Positions 1 through 6,157 of a stretch of 8,088 nucleotides of DNA are shown in pieces (the stretch's first letter is position 1; every line of letters begins with the position of its first letter). The translations under genes and the position numbers were made by a program. The notes beneath the pieces were generated by a model. It ran no database searches. It was not told the DNA's origin and saw only the letters and a list, made by a program, of their open reading frames with translations. This DNA is from an uncultured Mesorhizobium sp. (GTDB taxonomy: Bacteria; Pseudomonadota; Alphaproteobacteria; Rhizobiales; Rhizobiaceae). Where the stretch lies: the NCBI GenBank assembly GCA_937958475.1, contig CALFXR010000105.1, positions 1 to 8,088 on the forward strand, read 5' to 3'.

Positions 1-803
1 TGACCATCCGCGACCCCAACTGGGATGTCGCCGCCGGCGTCCAGGCGCTGTCGCAGCTGATCGACGAAAAGCCCGACATGATCGTCGTGCAGCCGGCCGA
101 TCCGCAATCCTATGTCCGGCTTCTCAAGAAGGCGGTCGATTCCGGCATCAAGGTGGTCGAAGTCAACATGAAGTCGCTGACCACCACCGACGCCTATGTC
201 GGCGCCGACTGGTACGGCCTCGCCAGCCAGGGCATGGACATGCTGGTCAAGGGCTGCGCCAAGAGTGCCGGCAAGTCCGGCAAGATCGCCCTGATCAGCG
301 GCACGCCGACCAATCCCGGCATGATCATCGGCATGCAGGCGATCAACGACAAGCTCGAACAGCACAAGGGGGACCTCGAACTCGTCGCCAACCAGTCGGC
401 CGACTTCGACCCGACCAAGGCGCATGCCATCGCCGCCACGCTGCTGAAGCAGCACGAGGATCTCTGCGGCTTCTACGGCATCTGGGACGGCCAGGACGTC
501 GGCACCGCGGCCGCCATCAAGGAGGCCGGCAAGACCGGCAAGGTCATGCTCGCCTCGTCGGGCGGGGGACGTCTCGCAGCGGCCTGCGACAACCTCGCCA
601 ACGACAATTTCTCGGCCTACCTCAGCTATGACGGCCGCGGGCAGGGCCGCGACCTCGCCAACGTGGTCAAGATGCTGCTGCAGGATCCGGCTCCGCCGGC
701 CTCGCACCCCTTCGGCCTCTACAGCCCGGTGACGGTCCTCACCAAGGACAACATGGAAGGCGCCTGCTGGACCATCGAGGACATCAAGGCCAACGGTCCC
801 TGA
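1..803 (+). CDS. CUT2 (RbsB-like) sugar ABC transporter periplasmic substrate-binding protein, 3' part
   Basis: The gene is open at the left edge: reading from base 3 gives 266 residues to the TGA at 801-803, and the N-terminus with its signal peptide lies outside the window. The protein would capture a small solute, most likely a sugar or sugar derivative, in the periplasm and deliver it to the permease encoded next. The visible part has the alternating alpha/beta pattern of type I periplasmic binding proteins (Peripla_BP_4, ribose-binding type). Recognisable stretches are EKPDMIVVQPADP, the hinge-region VVEVNM, VGADWYGLASQGMDML (opening of the second lobe) and FYGIWDGQDVGTAAAIKEAG, where the conserved D/G residues line the sugar cleft in this family. 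Four cysteines are present (KGCAK, DLCGF, ACDN, GACW) and could form disulfides in the periplasm. A hairpin and a CUT2 permease gene follow within 81 bases, so it belongs to the same operon. The substrate is not identifiable. The family call is firm. Confidence 0.9.
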   Translation, partial: TIRDPNWDVAAGVQALSQLIDEKPDMIVVQPADPQSYVRLLKKAVDSGIKVVEVNMKSLTTTDAYVGADWYGLASQGMDMLVKGCAKSAGKSGKIALISGTPTNPGMIIGMQAINDKLEQHKGDLELVANQSADFDPTKAHAIAATLLKQHEDLCGFYGIWDGQDVGTAAAIKEAGKTGKVMLASSGGGRLAAACDNLANDNFSAYLSYDGRGQGRDLANVVKMLLQDPAPPASHPFGLYSPVTVLTKDNMEGACWTIEDIKANGP

Positions 804-828
804 TCGGAAACAATCGGGGCGAAGCCAA

Positions 829-856
829 GGTAGCGCGGCCCCGGGGCCGCGCTACC
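829..856. repeat. Perfect 28-base palindrome (hairpin) between binding-protein and permease genes
   Basis: GGTAGCGCGGCCCC at 829-842 is followed directly by its exact reverse complement GGGGCCGCGCTACC at 843-856. In RNA this would fold into a very stable stem of about 12 pairs closed by a CCGG tetraloop. No T-run follows, so it is not a standard intrinsic terminator. Its position right after a binding-protein gene fits the known role of such hairpins in protecting the upstream mRNA from 3' exonucleases, or in partly blocking read-through, so that more binding protein than permease is made. That role is inferred. A DNA-binding site is a less likely alternative. Confidence 0.75.
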
Positions 857-883
857 GGTATCTCATGAGCGGAGCTTGACGGA

Positions 884-3010
884 ATGACGAGGTCGGAAAC
901 CTATGCACGCTGGCGCACCCGGCTCGTGCCCGACCATGTCGTCGGCGAAATCCTTTCGAAGAACTGGGTCGACAACGCCATCCCCGTCGCCCTGCTGCTC
1001 CTCGCGATCTGCGTCTTCGGCTCGATCATCCCGAACTTTTTCCTGTTCGGCAACCTGACCGACGAGGCGCGCGAGTTCGGCGAGATCGCGCTCGTCGTGC
1101 TCGGCATGACCGTCGTCCTGCTTGCGGGCGGCATCGACCTTTCCGTCGGCTCGACCTTCGCGCTGGCGAACTTCATCACGCTGGCGCTGATCAACTGGCA
1201 AGGCTGGCCGGCCGGCATCGCCATCGGCTGCGCCCTGCTGGCCGGGGCCCTGGTCGGCCTGCTCAACGGCTTCCTCGTCGGATATCTGCGGCTGCGCGCC
1301 TTCCTCACCACCCTGGTGACACTCATCGTCGTGCGCGCCATCGTCGACACGCTGGTACTCAACTACTCCAACAAGGTGGTCGTGCCCGTCGCGCAATCGC
1401 CGATGTGGGAGTATCTCAGCTACGAGGACATCAACGGCGTTCCGGTCGCCTTCATCGTCGCCCTCCTGCTCGCGGTCACCGGCCACGTCTTCCTGACGCG
1501 GCTGCGTCCCGGCTGGCGCATCCTCGCGGTGGGCGGCTCGCGCCGCTCGGCCTACAATGCCGGCCTGCCGGTGCGCCGTATCGTGGCAGGGACCTATGTC
1601 CTGTCCGGCGTGCTGGCCGCCGCGGGAGGCGTGTTCTACGCCTCGCGTCTAGGCGCCGCGACGGCGAGCACCGGCGCGGGCATGGAAGTCGCGGCGCTGA
1701 CCGCCGCCGTTCTCGGTGGGGTCAGCCTGGGCGGCGGTCGCGGTTCGGTGACCAAGGCCATGCTCGGCGCCGCCACCGTCCTCGTCATCGGCAACAGCCT
1801 GATCCAGATGGGCTTGAGAAGCGGCACCAACGCATTGGCGCTGGGCGTCGTGCTCGTGTTCGCCGTGGCGATCGACGTGAAGTGGCTGAAGAACCGCTTC
1901 AAGCTACTGTCGCGGGTCTATGTCTCGCCCGCCTATTTCCGCCTGCCGCCGCGGCCTGCCGCGATCGAGGGGGCGGACTCACCGTATGCGCCGAACGACC
2001 GCCTGGGCGACGTGGAGCTGATCGGGCTGGGCGAGATCGACGCCGCTGAGGACCCGATCCTCGATATCGACGACAACCTCTATTTCGGCAGCAGGCAAGG
2101 CGACATCATCCGCTATTTCGGCCCCGACCACAAAAGGTGGGAGGTCTACGCCCATGTCGGCGGCATGCCGCTCGGCCTCGCCTTCGACAAGGCCGGCGAC
2201 CTTGTCTGCTGCATCGCCGGGATGGGCCTCTACAAGATCGTGCGCGAGACGCGCGAGGTGGTGAAGCTGACCGACGAGACCAATCGCTCCTGGTTCTCCG
2301 TCATCGACGATTCGCGCCTGCGCCTGCCCGACGACCTCGACATCGCGCCGGACGGCCGCATCTTCTTCAGCGAGGCCACCATCCGATTCGACATGCATGA
2401 ATGGATGGTCGACGCGCTGGAATCCCGCGGCAACGGCCGCATCATCTGCCACGACCCGCGCGACGGCACGACCCGAACGGTCGTCTCGGGCATTCGCTTT
2501 CCGAACGGTATCTGCCTGGCGCATGACGGCCGGTCGCTGTTCTTCGCCTCGACCTGGAGTTGCACGATCGAACGATACTGGCTGGAGGGGCCGAAGAAGG
2601 GGCGCACCGAGACGGTGATCGCCGACTTGCCGGGTTATCCCGACAACATCAACCGCGCCTCGGACGGCACCTACTGGCTGGCGCTTGTCGGCATGCGCAC
2701 GCCGGCCTTCGACCTCGCACTGCGCAAACCGGCCTTCCGCCGGCGCATGGTGCAGCAACTGGCGCAGGACGAGTGGCTGTTCCCGCAGATGAACGTCGGC
2801 TGCGTCGTCAAGTTCGACGAGAACGGCGCGGTGCGCGACTGTCTGTGGGACCGGCGCGGCGTCAACCACCCGATGATCACCTCGTGCAACGAACACCGCG
2901 GCCACCTCTATCTTGGCGGCATCGTCAACAACCGCGTCGGCCGCTACCGGATCGAAGGCGCCGATCCGGACTTCACCAACCAGGGCTCCTACTGGGGAGC
3001 CGGCCGATGA
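884..3010 (+). CDS. CUT2 (RbsC-like) ABC transporter permease fused to a C-terminal SMP-30/strictosidine-synthase-like propeller
   Basis: This 708-residue protein has two domains in one uninterrupted frame. Residues about 30-335 are a full-length CUT2 inner-membrane permease: the hallmark AGGIDLSVGS at 81-90, GLLNGFLVGYLRLRAF near 125-140, the cytoplasmic ATPase-contact loop LAVGGSRRSAYNAGLP at 214-229, and LGGVSLGGGRGSV near 277-289. CUT2 permeases normally stop at about 320-350 residues. Here a basic segment (KWLKNRFKLLSR, 333-344) and a short Pro-rich linker lead into residues about 375-708, a six-bladed beta-propeller resembling APMAP/strictosidine synthase-like and SMP-30 lactonases. Its motifs include PDDLDIAPDGRIFFSE (482-497), FPNGI (539-543), GYPDNI (584-589) and HLYLGGI near the end. 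By comparison with SMP-30, E389, N541 and D587 are likely metal ligands. The positive charge after the last helix suggests a cytoplasmic propeller. ATG 884 has GGAG at 871-874. The permease call is firm and the lactonase-type activity is inferred. Confidence 0.9.
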   Translation: MTRSETYARWRTRLVPDHVVGEILSKNWVDNAIPVALLLLAICVFGSIIPNFFLFGNLTDEAREFGEIALVVLGMTVVLLAGGIDLSVGSTFALANFITLALINWQGWPAGIAIGCALLAGALVGLLNGFLVGYLRLRAFLTTLVTLIVVRAIVDTLVLNYSNKVVVPVAQSPMWEYLSYEDINGVPVAFIVALLLAVTGHVFLTRLRPGWRILAVGGSRRSAYNAGLPVRRIVAGTYVLSGVLAAAGGVFYASRLGAATASTGAGMEVAALTAAVLGGVSLGGGRGSVTKAMLGAATVLVIGNSLIQMGLRSGTNALALGVVLVFAVAIDVKWLKNRFKLLSRVYVSPAYFRLPPRPAAIEGADSPYAPNDRLGDVELIGLGEIDAAEDPILDIDDNLYFGSRQGDIIRYFGPDHKRWEVYAHVGGMPLGLAFDKAGDLVCCIAGMGLYKIVRETREVVKLTDETNRSWFSVIDDSRLRLPDDLDIAPDGRIFFSEATIRFDMHEWMVDALESRGNGRIICHDPRDGTTRTVVSGIRFPNGICLAHDGRSLFFASTWSCTIERYWLEGPKKGRTETVIADLPGYPDNINRASDGTYWLALVGMRTPAFDLALRKPAFRRRMVQQLAQDEWLFPQMNVGCVVKFDENGAVRDCLWDRRGVNHPMITSCNEHRGHLYLGGIVNNRVGRYRIEGADPDFTNQGSYWGAGR
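2994..2999 (+). promoter_or_regulatory. Ribosome binding site deciding the start of the second propeller gene
   Basis: GGGGAG lies inside the last codons of the permease-propeller gene, 7 bases before ATG 3007. It supports that start over the in-frame ATG at 3019 and over the longer open frame extending upstream. The ATG overlaps the preceding stop as ATGA (3007-3010), an arrangement that favours translational coupling. Confidence 0.7.
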
Positions 3011-4113
3011 TCGGCGCCATGCGCAGCATTTTCGACAGATGGCGCGGCAGCGGCGCCCATGCCGCCACGGTGCCGCCGATGGACGGCGTGCTGGGACCCA
3101 ACCAGGCGATCGAGGAAGCGCCGCTCCTGCTGGAAGCGGAAGCGCCGGACAATCTGGCGTCGGACGGCGTCCGCATGGTGTTCTCCACGGATCGTACGGT
3201 CATGGGGTTCGGCGTCAACGGTCGGCTGGCTGCGGCGGAGCCGATCGCCGCATTCGACCATCCGATCTCCGCGCTGGCGTTGCACGGCGACGGCGGGACA
3301 GCCGTCGGCTTGGAGAGCGGCGGCGTGCGCCTAAGTGGCGGCAGGCATGACGGCAAGACGGTCGCCGGCGTCGGCGACCGTCCCGCGGCGTGTCCGACGG
3401 CGCTGCTCTTCGCCGACGCCGACACGCTGTTCGTCGCCCTCGGCTCGCGGCAGAATGCGCCGTCGATGTGGCGCCACGACCTGATGCAGAGGAACGCCAG
3501 CGGCTCGGTGTGGCGATGCAACCTGGCGACCGGGGAGGCTGTCTGCATTGCCGACGGACTCGCCTGGCCGGGCGGGCTGCTGGCTGGGTGCGACGGCGGC
3601 CTGACGGTTTCGGAGAGCTGGCGAAACCGGCTTGTCGAACTGCGGACCGGCACGAAGCCTTCCGTCGTGCTGGCCGATATCGCCGGCTATCCGGGACGGT
3701 TGTCGCCGGCCTCGAACGGAGGGTCATGGCTGTCGGTGTTCGCGCCGCGCAGCCAACTGGTCGAGTTCGTGCTGCGCGAGGACGACTACCGCGCCAGCAT
3801 GCTGGCCGAGATCGAGCCGGAATACTGGGTGGCGCCGTCGCTGTCGGCGGCGTACTCGTTCCTCGAGCCGATGCAACTCGGCGGCCTGAAGCAACTCGGC
3901 ATTCTGAAGCCCTGGGCGCCGACGCGGTCCTATGGGCTGGTGATCGGCCTCGACGAGCGGAACGAGCCTGTGGCGAGCTTCCACAGCCGCGCCGACGGCC
4001 GCCGGCACGGCATCACCAGCGCACTGGAGGTCGGCGGGCGCCTGATCCTGACCAGCAAGGGCGGCAACGCGATCGTCTCGGTCCCGCTCGACAGTCCGGG
4101 AGCGCCCGAATGA
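3007..4113 (+). CDS. Diverged SMP-30/strictosidine-synthase-like beta-propeller protein, probably non-catalytic
   Basis: This 368-residue protein has no signal peptide or membrane segment, since its N-terminus (MIGAMRSIFDRWRGSGAHAA) lacks a hydrophobic core, so it should be cytoplasmic. From about residue 35 to the end it can be followed by eye alongside the propeller fused to the upstream permease. SGSVWRCNLATGEAVCIADGLAWPGG matches the fused GNGRIICHDPRDGTTRTVVSGIRFPNG, split here only by position, and VVLADIAGYPGRLSPASNGG matches VIADLPGYPDNINRASDG. The key residues differ: Asn of FPNG is Gly189 in WPGG (187-190), Asp of GYPDN is Gly230 in GYPGR (227-231), and the N-terminal Glu ligand is not at the matching place. 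It therefore looks like a duplicated copy that lost its metal site. A structural, sugar-sensing or regulatory partner role is inference. It overlaps both neighbours by 4 bases (ATGA), which places it firmly in the transporter operon. Family membership is fairly sure; function is unknown. Confidence 0.82.
   Translation: MIGAMRSIFDRWRGSGAHAATVPPMDGVLGPNQAIEEAPLLLEAEAPDNLASDGVRMVFSTDRTVMGFGVNGRLAAAEPIAAFDHPISALALHGDGGTAVGLESGGVRLSGGRHDGKTVAGVGDRPAACPTALLFADADTLFVALGSRQNAPSMWRHDLMQRNASGSVWRCNLATGEAVCIADGLAWPGGLLAGCDGGLTVSESWRNRLVELRTGTKPSVVLADIAGYPGRLSPASNGGSWLSVFAPRSQLVEFVLREDDYRASMLAEIEPEYWVAPSLSAAYSFLEPMQLGGLKQLGILKPWAPTRSYGLVIGLDERNEPVASFHSRADGRRHGITSALEVGGRLILTSKGGNAIVSVPLDSPGAPE
4098..4102 (+). 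promoter_or_regulatory. Ribosome binding site deciding the ATPase start
   Basis: GGGAG lies inside the end of the preceding gene, 7 bases before ATG 4110, with the same spacing as at the upstream junction. It selects ATG 4110, which overlaps the previous stop as ATGA (4110-4113), and rules out the longer upstream open frame as the true protein. Confidence 0.7.
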
Positions 4114-5603
4114 CCTCCTTCATCGAGATGCGCGGCGTCACCAAAGCCTATCGGGGCGTGCCGGCCGTGAAGAACGTCAGCTTCGATCTGGAACGCGGCG
4201 AAATCCATGCGCTTCTGGGCGAAAACGGCGCCGGCAAGTCGACGCTGACCAAGATGATGGCAGGTGTCGTCGAGCCGACGTCGGGCGAGATCGCCGTGGA
4301 CGGTCGCCCCGTCGCCTACGCCACGCCCGCGGAGGCGCTGCGCGACGGCATCGTCATGGTTTTCCAGGAAAACAGCCTCGTCCCATCGATGACGGTGGCG
4401 CAGAACCTCTATCTGGGAGAGGAGAGGTTCTTCAACCGCCTGCGCGGCCTCTACATCGCCGCACAGCAGTTCCTGCAGTCGCTGAACTTCAACGTCGACC
4501 CCTGGGCGACCGTGACGACGCTCGGCGCGGCCAAGAAGCAGATGGTCGAGATCGCGCGTGCCGTGCGGCAGAACGCCAAGGTCATCATCTTCGACGAGCC
4601 GACCGCCTCGCTGACGCCGGAGGAGAAACACCACTTCTTCGCCCTGATCCGACGCCTGAAGGCACGCGGCGTATCGATCGTCTTCATCTCGCATGCGCTG
4701 GAGGAGGCCCTGCAAGTCTCCGACCGCATCACGATCCTGCGCGACGGCGAGCACGTCGTCACCGATCTCGCGGCGAACTTCGACCGCGATCGGATCATCC
4801 GGGCGATGGTAGGGCGCAGCCTGTCGGACGAGCTCTATACACGCGCAGACGGACATGTACGCAGGCCGGGCCGGCGGGTGCTCAGCGTCCAGAACCTGTC
4901 CATGGGACAGGCAGTGCGCAACAACTCCTTCACCATCTATGCCGGGCAGATCACCGGCATCTTCGGCCTGATCGGCTCGGGCCGTACCGAGACGGCGAAG
5001 ATCGTGGCGGGCGTCCTGAAACGCGACTTCTTCCACGGCGGCGAGGTGCGCCTCGGCGACCGGCCGGTCCGCTATCGCGTGCCGCGCTCGGCCGTGCTCG
5101 ACGGCATCTGCTACGTCACCGAGGATCGCAAGGTCGAGGGCTTCTTCGAGACGATGTCGATCGCCGAGAACCTGCAGATGGGCGAACTCGCCTCCCGCGA
5201 GGGCCGTGGCTTCGTCCTGCGCATGGCCGAGATGCAGGCGCTGGCGGACGAGTGGACCGGGCGCCTGGCCATTCGCGCGGGCGACGCGAATGCGCGGGTC
5301 ATCGAACTGTCCGGCGGCAACCAGCAGAAGGTCGTGATCGCCAAGTCGCTGGTGCAGAAGCCCGGCGTCGTCATTTTCGACGAACCGACGCGCGGTGTCG
5401 ACGTCGGAGCGATCGCCGAGATCCACGGGCTGATCAACCGGCTGGCCGACGACGGCCTGGCCGTCATCGTCATATCGTCCTACCTGCCCGAGATCCTCAA
5501 CCTGTCCGACCGGATTCTGGTCTCGCAGCGCGGCCGCATCGTCGAGGAATTCGCACCGGACGTCGCGACGCAGGAGACCATCATGTATGCGGCGGTGCAC
5601 TGA
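4110..5603 (+). CDS. CUT2 (RbsA-like) sugar ABC transporter ATP-binding protein, two nucleotide-binding domains
   Basis: This 497-residue protein energises the importer from the cytoplasmic side and has the usual tandem layout and length of RbsA/XylG/MglA proteins. Domain 1 has Walker A GENGAGKST (37-45), Q-loop Gln86, Walker B VIIFDEPTASLT (from 158, Asp162/Glu163) and H-loop His195. Its signature is LGAAKKQ (138-144) rather than an LSxGQ-like sequence. Domain 2 has the altered Walker A GLIGSGRTE (286-294, Arg292 where Lys is expected), the family motif YVTEDRKVEGF, an intact signature LSGGNQQK (400-407), Walker B VVIFDEPTRGVDVGA (Asp424/Glu425) and Ser457 at the H-loop position. Degenerate domain-2 Walker A and H-loop are normal for this family. 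The changed domain-1 signature looks less common. Together one consensus ATP site and one degenerate site are expected. It is the last gene of its operon, with non-coding DNA following. Confidence in the family is very high; the sugar is unknown. Confidence 0.95.
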   Translation: MTSFIEMRGVTKAYRGVPAVKNVSFDLERGEIHALLGENGAGKSTLTKMMAGVVEPTSGEIAVDGRPVAYATPAEALRDGIVMVFQENSLVPSMTVAQNLYLGEERFFNRLRGLYIAAQQFLQSLNFNVDPWATVTTLGAAKKQMVEIARAVRQNAKVIIFDEPTASLTPEEKHHFFALIRRLKARGVSIVFISHALEEALQVSDRITILRDGEHVVTDLAANFDRDRIIRAMVGRSLSDELYTRADGHVRRPGRRVLSVQNLSMGQAVRNNSFTIYAGQITGIFGLIGSGRTETAKIVAGVLKRDFFHGGEVRLGDRPVRYRVPRSAVLDGICYVTEDRKVEGFFETMSIAENLQMGELASREGRGFVLRMAEMQALADEWTGRLAIRAGDANARVIELSGGNQQKVVIAKSLVQKPGVVIFDEPTRGVDVGAIAEIHGLINRLADDGLAVIVISSYLPEILNLSDRILVSQRGRIVEEFAPDVATQETIMYAAVH

Positions 5604-5606
5604 ACG

Positions 5607-5629
5607 ATCCGGGGCGGCCGCAGCCGGAT
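5607..5629 (+). terminator. Weak hairpin just after the ATPase stop codon
   Basis: ATCCGG (5607-5612) pairs with CCGGAT (5624-5629), with two more possible pairs inside the GC-rich loop. It begins 3 bases after the ATPase stop and is followed by TTGAAATG rather than a T-run. It may mark the 3' end of operon 1 as a stabilising or weak termination hairpin. The support is position and base pairing only. Confidence 0.3.
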
Positions 5630-5779
5630 TGAAATGATCTCCCGGCGTGCGAAGGATGGGCCGGCCCAGGGGCTTCATTGTGACGGCCGATGCGAATCCG
5701 GCCGCGCTGACCGGTACGCGCTGTATCCGAACGGGGATTCTAAGCCCTGATGGTGAACCTTATCGCAAGGTGTTGAAAG

Positions 5780-5824
5780 AGGGGATTCCCGCGCCCGGAG
5801 GGCGGTCACGACAAAGAATCCCTT
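5780..5824. repeat. Nested inverted repeat upstream of the A/T-rich island
   Basis: GGGATTC (5782-5788) pairs with GAATCCC (5816-5822). The stem extends by one G-U and one A-U pair to 5780/5824. Inside it, CGCCC (5792-5796) pairs with GGGCG (5800-5804) around a GGA loop. The result is a two-stem element immediately before the likely promoter of operon 2. It could end incoming transcription or be a regulator-binding site. No T-run follows the outer stem, so neither role is established. Confidence 0.4.
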
Positions 5825-5851
5825 GCCTCCATTAAATTAATTATCTAGTGA
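5823..5851 (+). promoter_or_regulatory. Candidate promoter region of the Liv-type operon
   Basis: TTGCCT at 5823-5828 matches four of six bases of a sigma-70 -35 box and is followed by the A/T-rich run 5831-5847. That run includes the small palindrome ATTAAATTAAT (5831-5841) and TTATCTA. No -10 hexamer with good sequence and 16-18 base spacing can be picked, so only the region is proposed. It is the sole A/T-rich stretch in the window and lies about 310 bases before the binding-protein start. Confidence 0.3.
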
Positions 5852-5960
5852 GTGAATGACGTGAAGCGGAGCCGATAGGCGGTTGCCGTTGCACGGTCGG
5901 GTGACGACAGCTGGGCCGAACCAGCCGACGGCATGAACTCGGCGAACCTCGACCTCGTCT

Positions 5961-5984
5961 GGAACGAACGCGGTTCCGCGGTTC
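5961..5984. repeat. Overlapping small repeats in the operon-2 leader
   Basis: CGCGGTTC occurs twice in tandem (5969-5976 and 5977-5984). It overlaps an inverted repeat GGAAC (5961-5965) / GTTCC (5973-5977) and GAAC-GCG-GTTC (5966-5976). It could be an operator for a local regulator or chance in GC-rich DNA. Confidence 0.3.
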
Positions 5985-6142
5985 GGCAGGTGAGGGCGGA
6001 AGGAACAGGAGAGGCGGCGGGCAGGGCGGTTTTGAGAGAACGGCCCCGCAGGCGATGAAGTTCAAGGCAAGCGCCGAAGCGATCGAGGAGGAGGCGCAAC
6101 AAATCAGCATCGATGCGGCGCCGGATTGGTCGGCGTCATTCC

Positions 6143-6150
6143 AGGGAGGA
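6143..6150 (+). promoter_or_regulatory. Strong ribosome binding site of the Liv-type binding protein
   Basis: AGGGAGGA lies 7 bases before ATG 6158. It is the best Shine-Dalgarno sequence in the window and selects ATG 6158 over the in-frame ATG 6113. A strong site fits the high level of binding protein such importers need. Confidence 0.8.
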
Positions 6151-6157
6151 ACTATCC

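Larger units (their letters stand above)
5604..6157. other. Non-coding gap between the two transport operons
   Basis: No convincing gene lies in these 554 bases. The short open frames on either strand lack homology that I recognise, good ribosome sites and sensible starts. The first 220 bases hold a weak hairpin after the ATPase stop, two copies of GGGGATTC (5733-5740 and 5781-5788), and an inverted copy GAATCCC at 5816-5822. An A/T-only run at 5831-5844 stands out sharply from the GC-rich surroundings. From about 5850 to 6142 the DNA is GC-rich and would form a leader of up to about 300 bases if transcription starts near the A/T island. The gap most likely ends operon 1 and carries the promoter and control sites of operon 2. 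Confidence 0.7.

Noticed and set aside
1900..2015. Possibility that the permease and propeller are separate genes merged by reading
   Set aside because: The frame is continuous. The GTG codons in the linker have no ribosome site, and there is no stop, so a true fusion is the simpler reading.
1979..2905. 308-codon open frame on the - strand over the fused propeller
   Set aside because: It has the same mirror-composition effect, while the + strand frame carries a recognisable propeller with conserved motifs.
2560..3006. Upstream extension of the second propeller's frame into the permease-propeller gene
   Set aside because: The extension has a low-complexity Arg/Ala/Gly composition and overlaps a well-supported domain. 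ATG 3007 has a good ribosome site and fits the family's length.
3930..5678. Very long open frame (582 codons) on the - strand
   Set aside because: It is antisense to the clearly recognised ATPase, is rich in Asp, Arg, His and Ala as expected of a mirrored GC-rich gene, and shows no known motifs. High third-position GC on the + strand suppresses stops on the reverse strand.
5647..5835. 62-codon open frame in the inter-operon gap starting with GTG
   Set aside because: It has no ribosome site, no recognisable motif, and runs into the A/T-rich promoter-like stretch. It is probably chance.
6032..6060. TTGAGA with a possible GATGAA/ATGAAG -10 box as a promoter near the Liv-type gene
   Set aside because: The -35 match is good, but the -10 matches only about half the consensus and lies in GC-rich DNA, so it is too weak to call.
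6113..6157. In-frame upstream ATG adding 15 Arg-rich residues to the Liv-type binding protein
   Set aside because: The extra residues would precede a complete signal peptide, and the strong AGGGAGGA site fits ATG 6158 at 7 bases.
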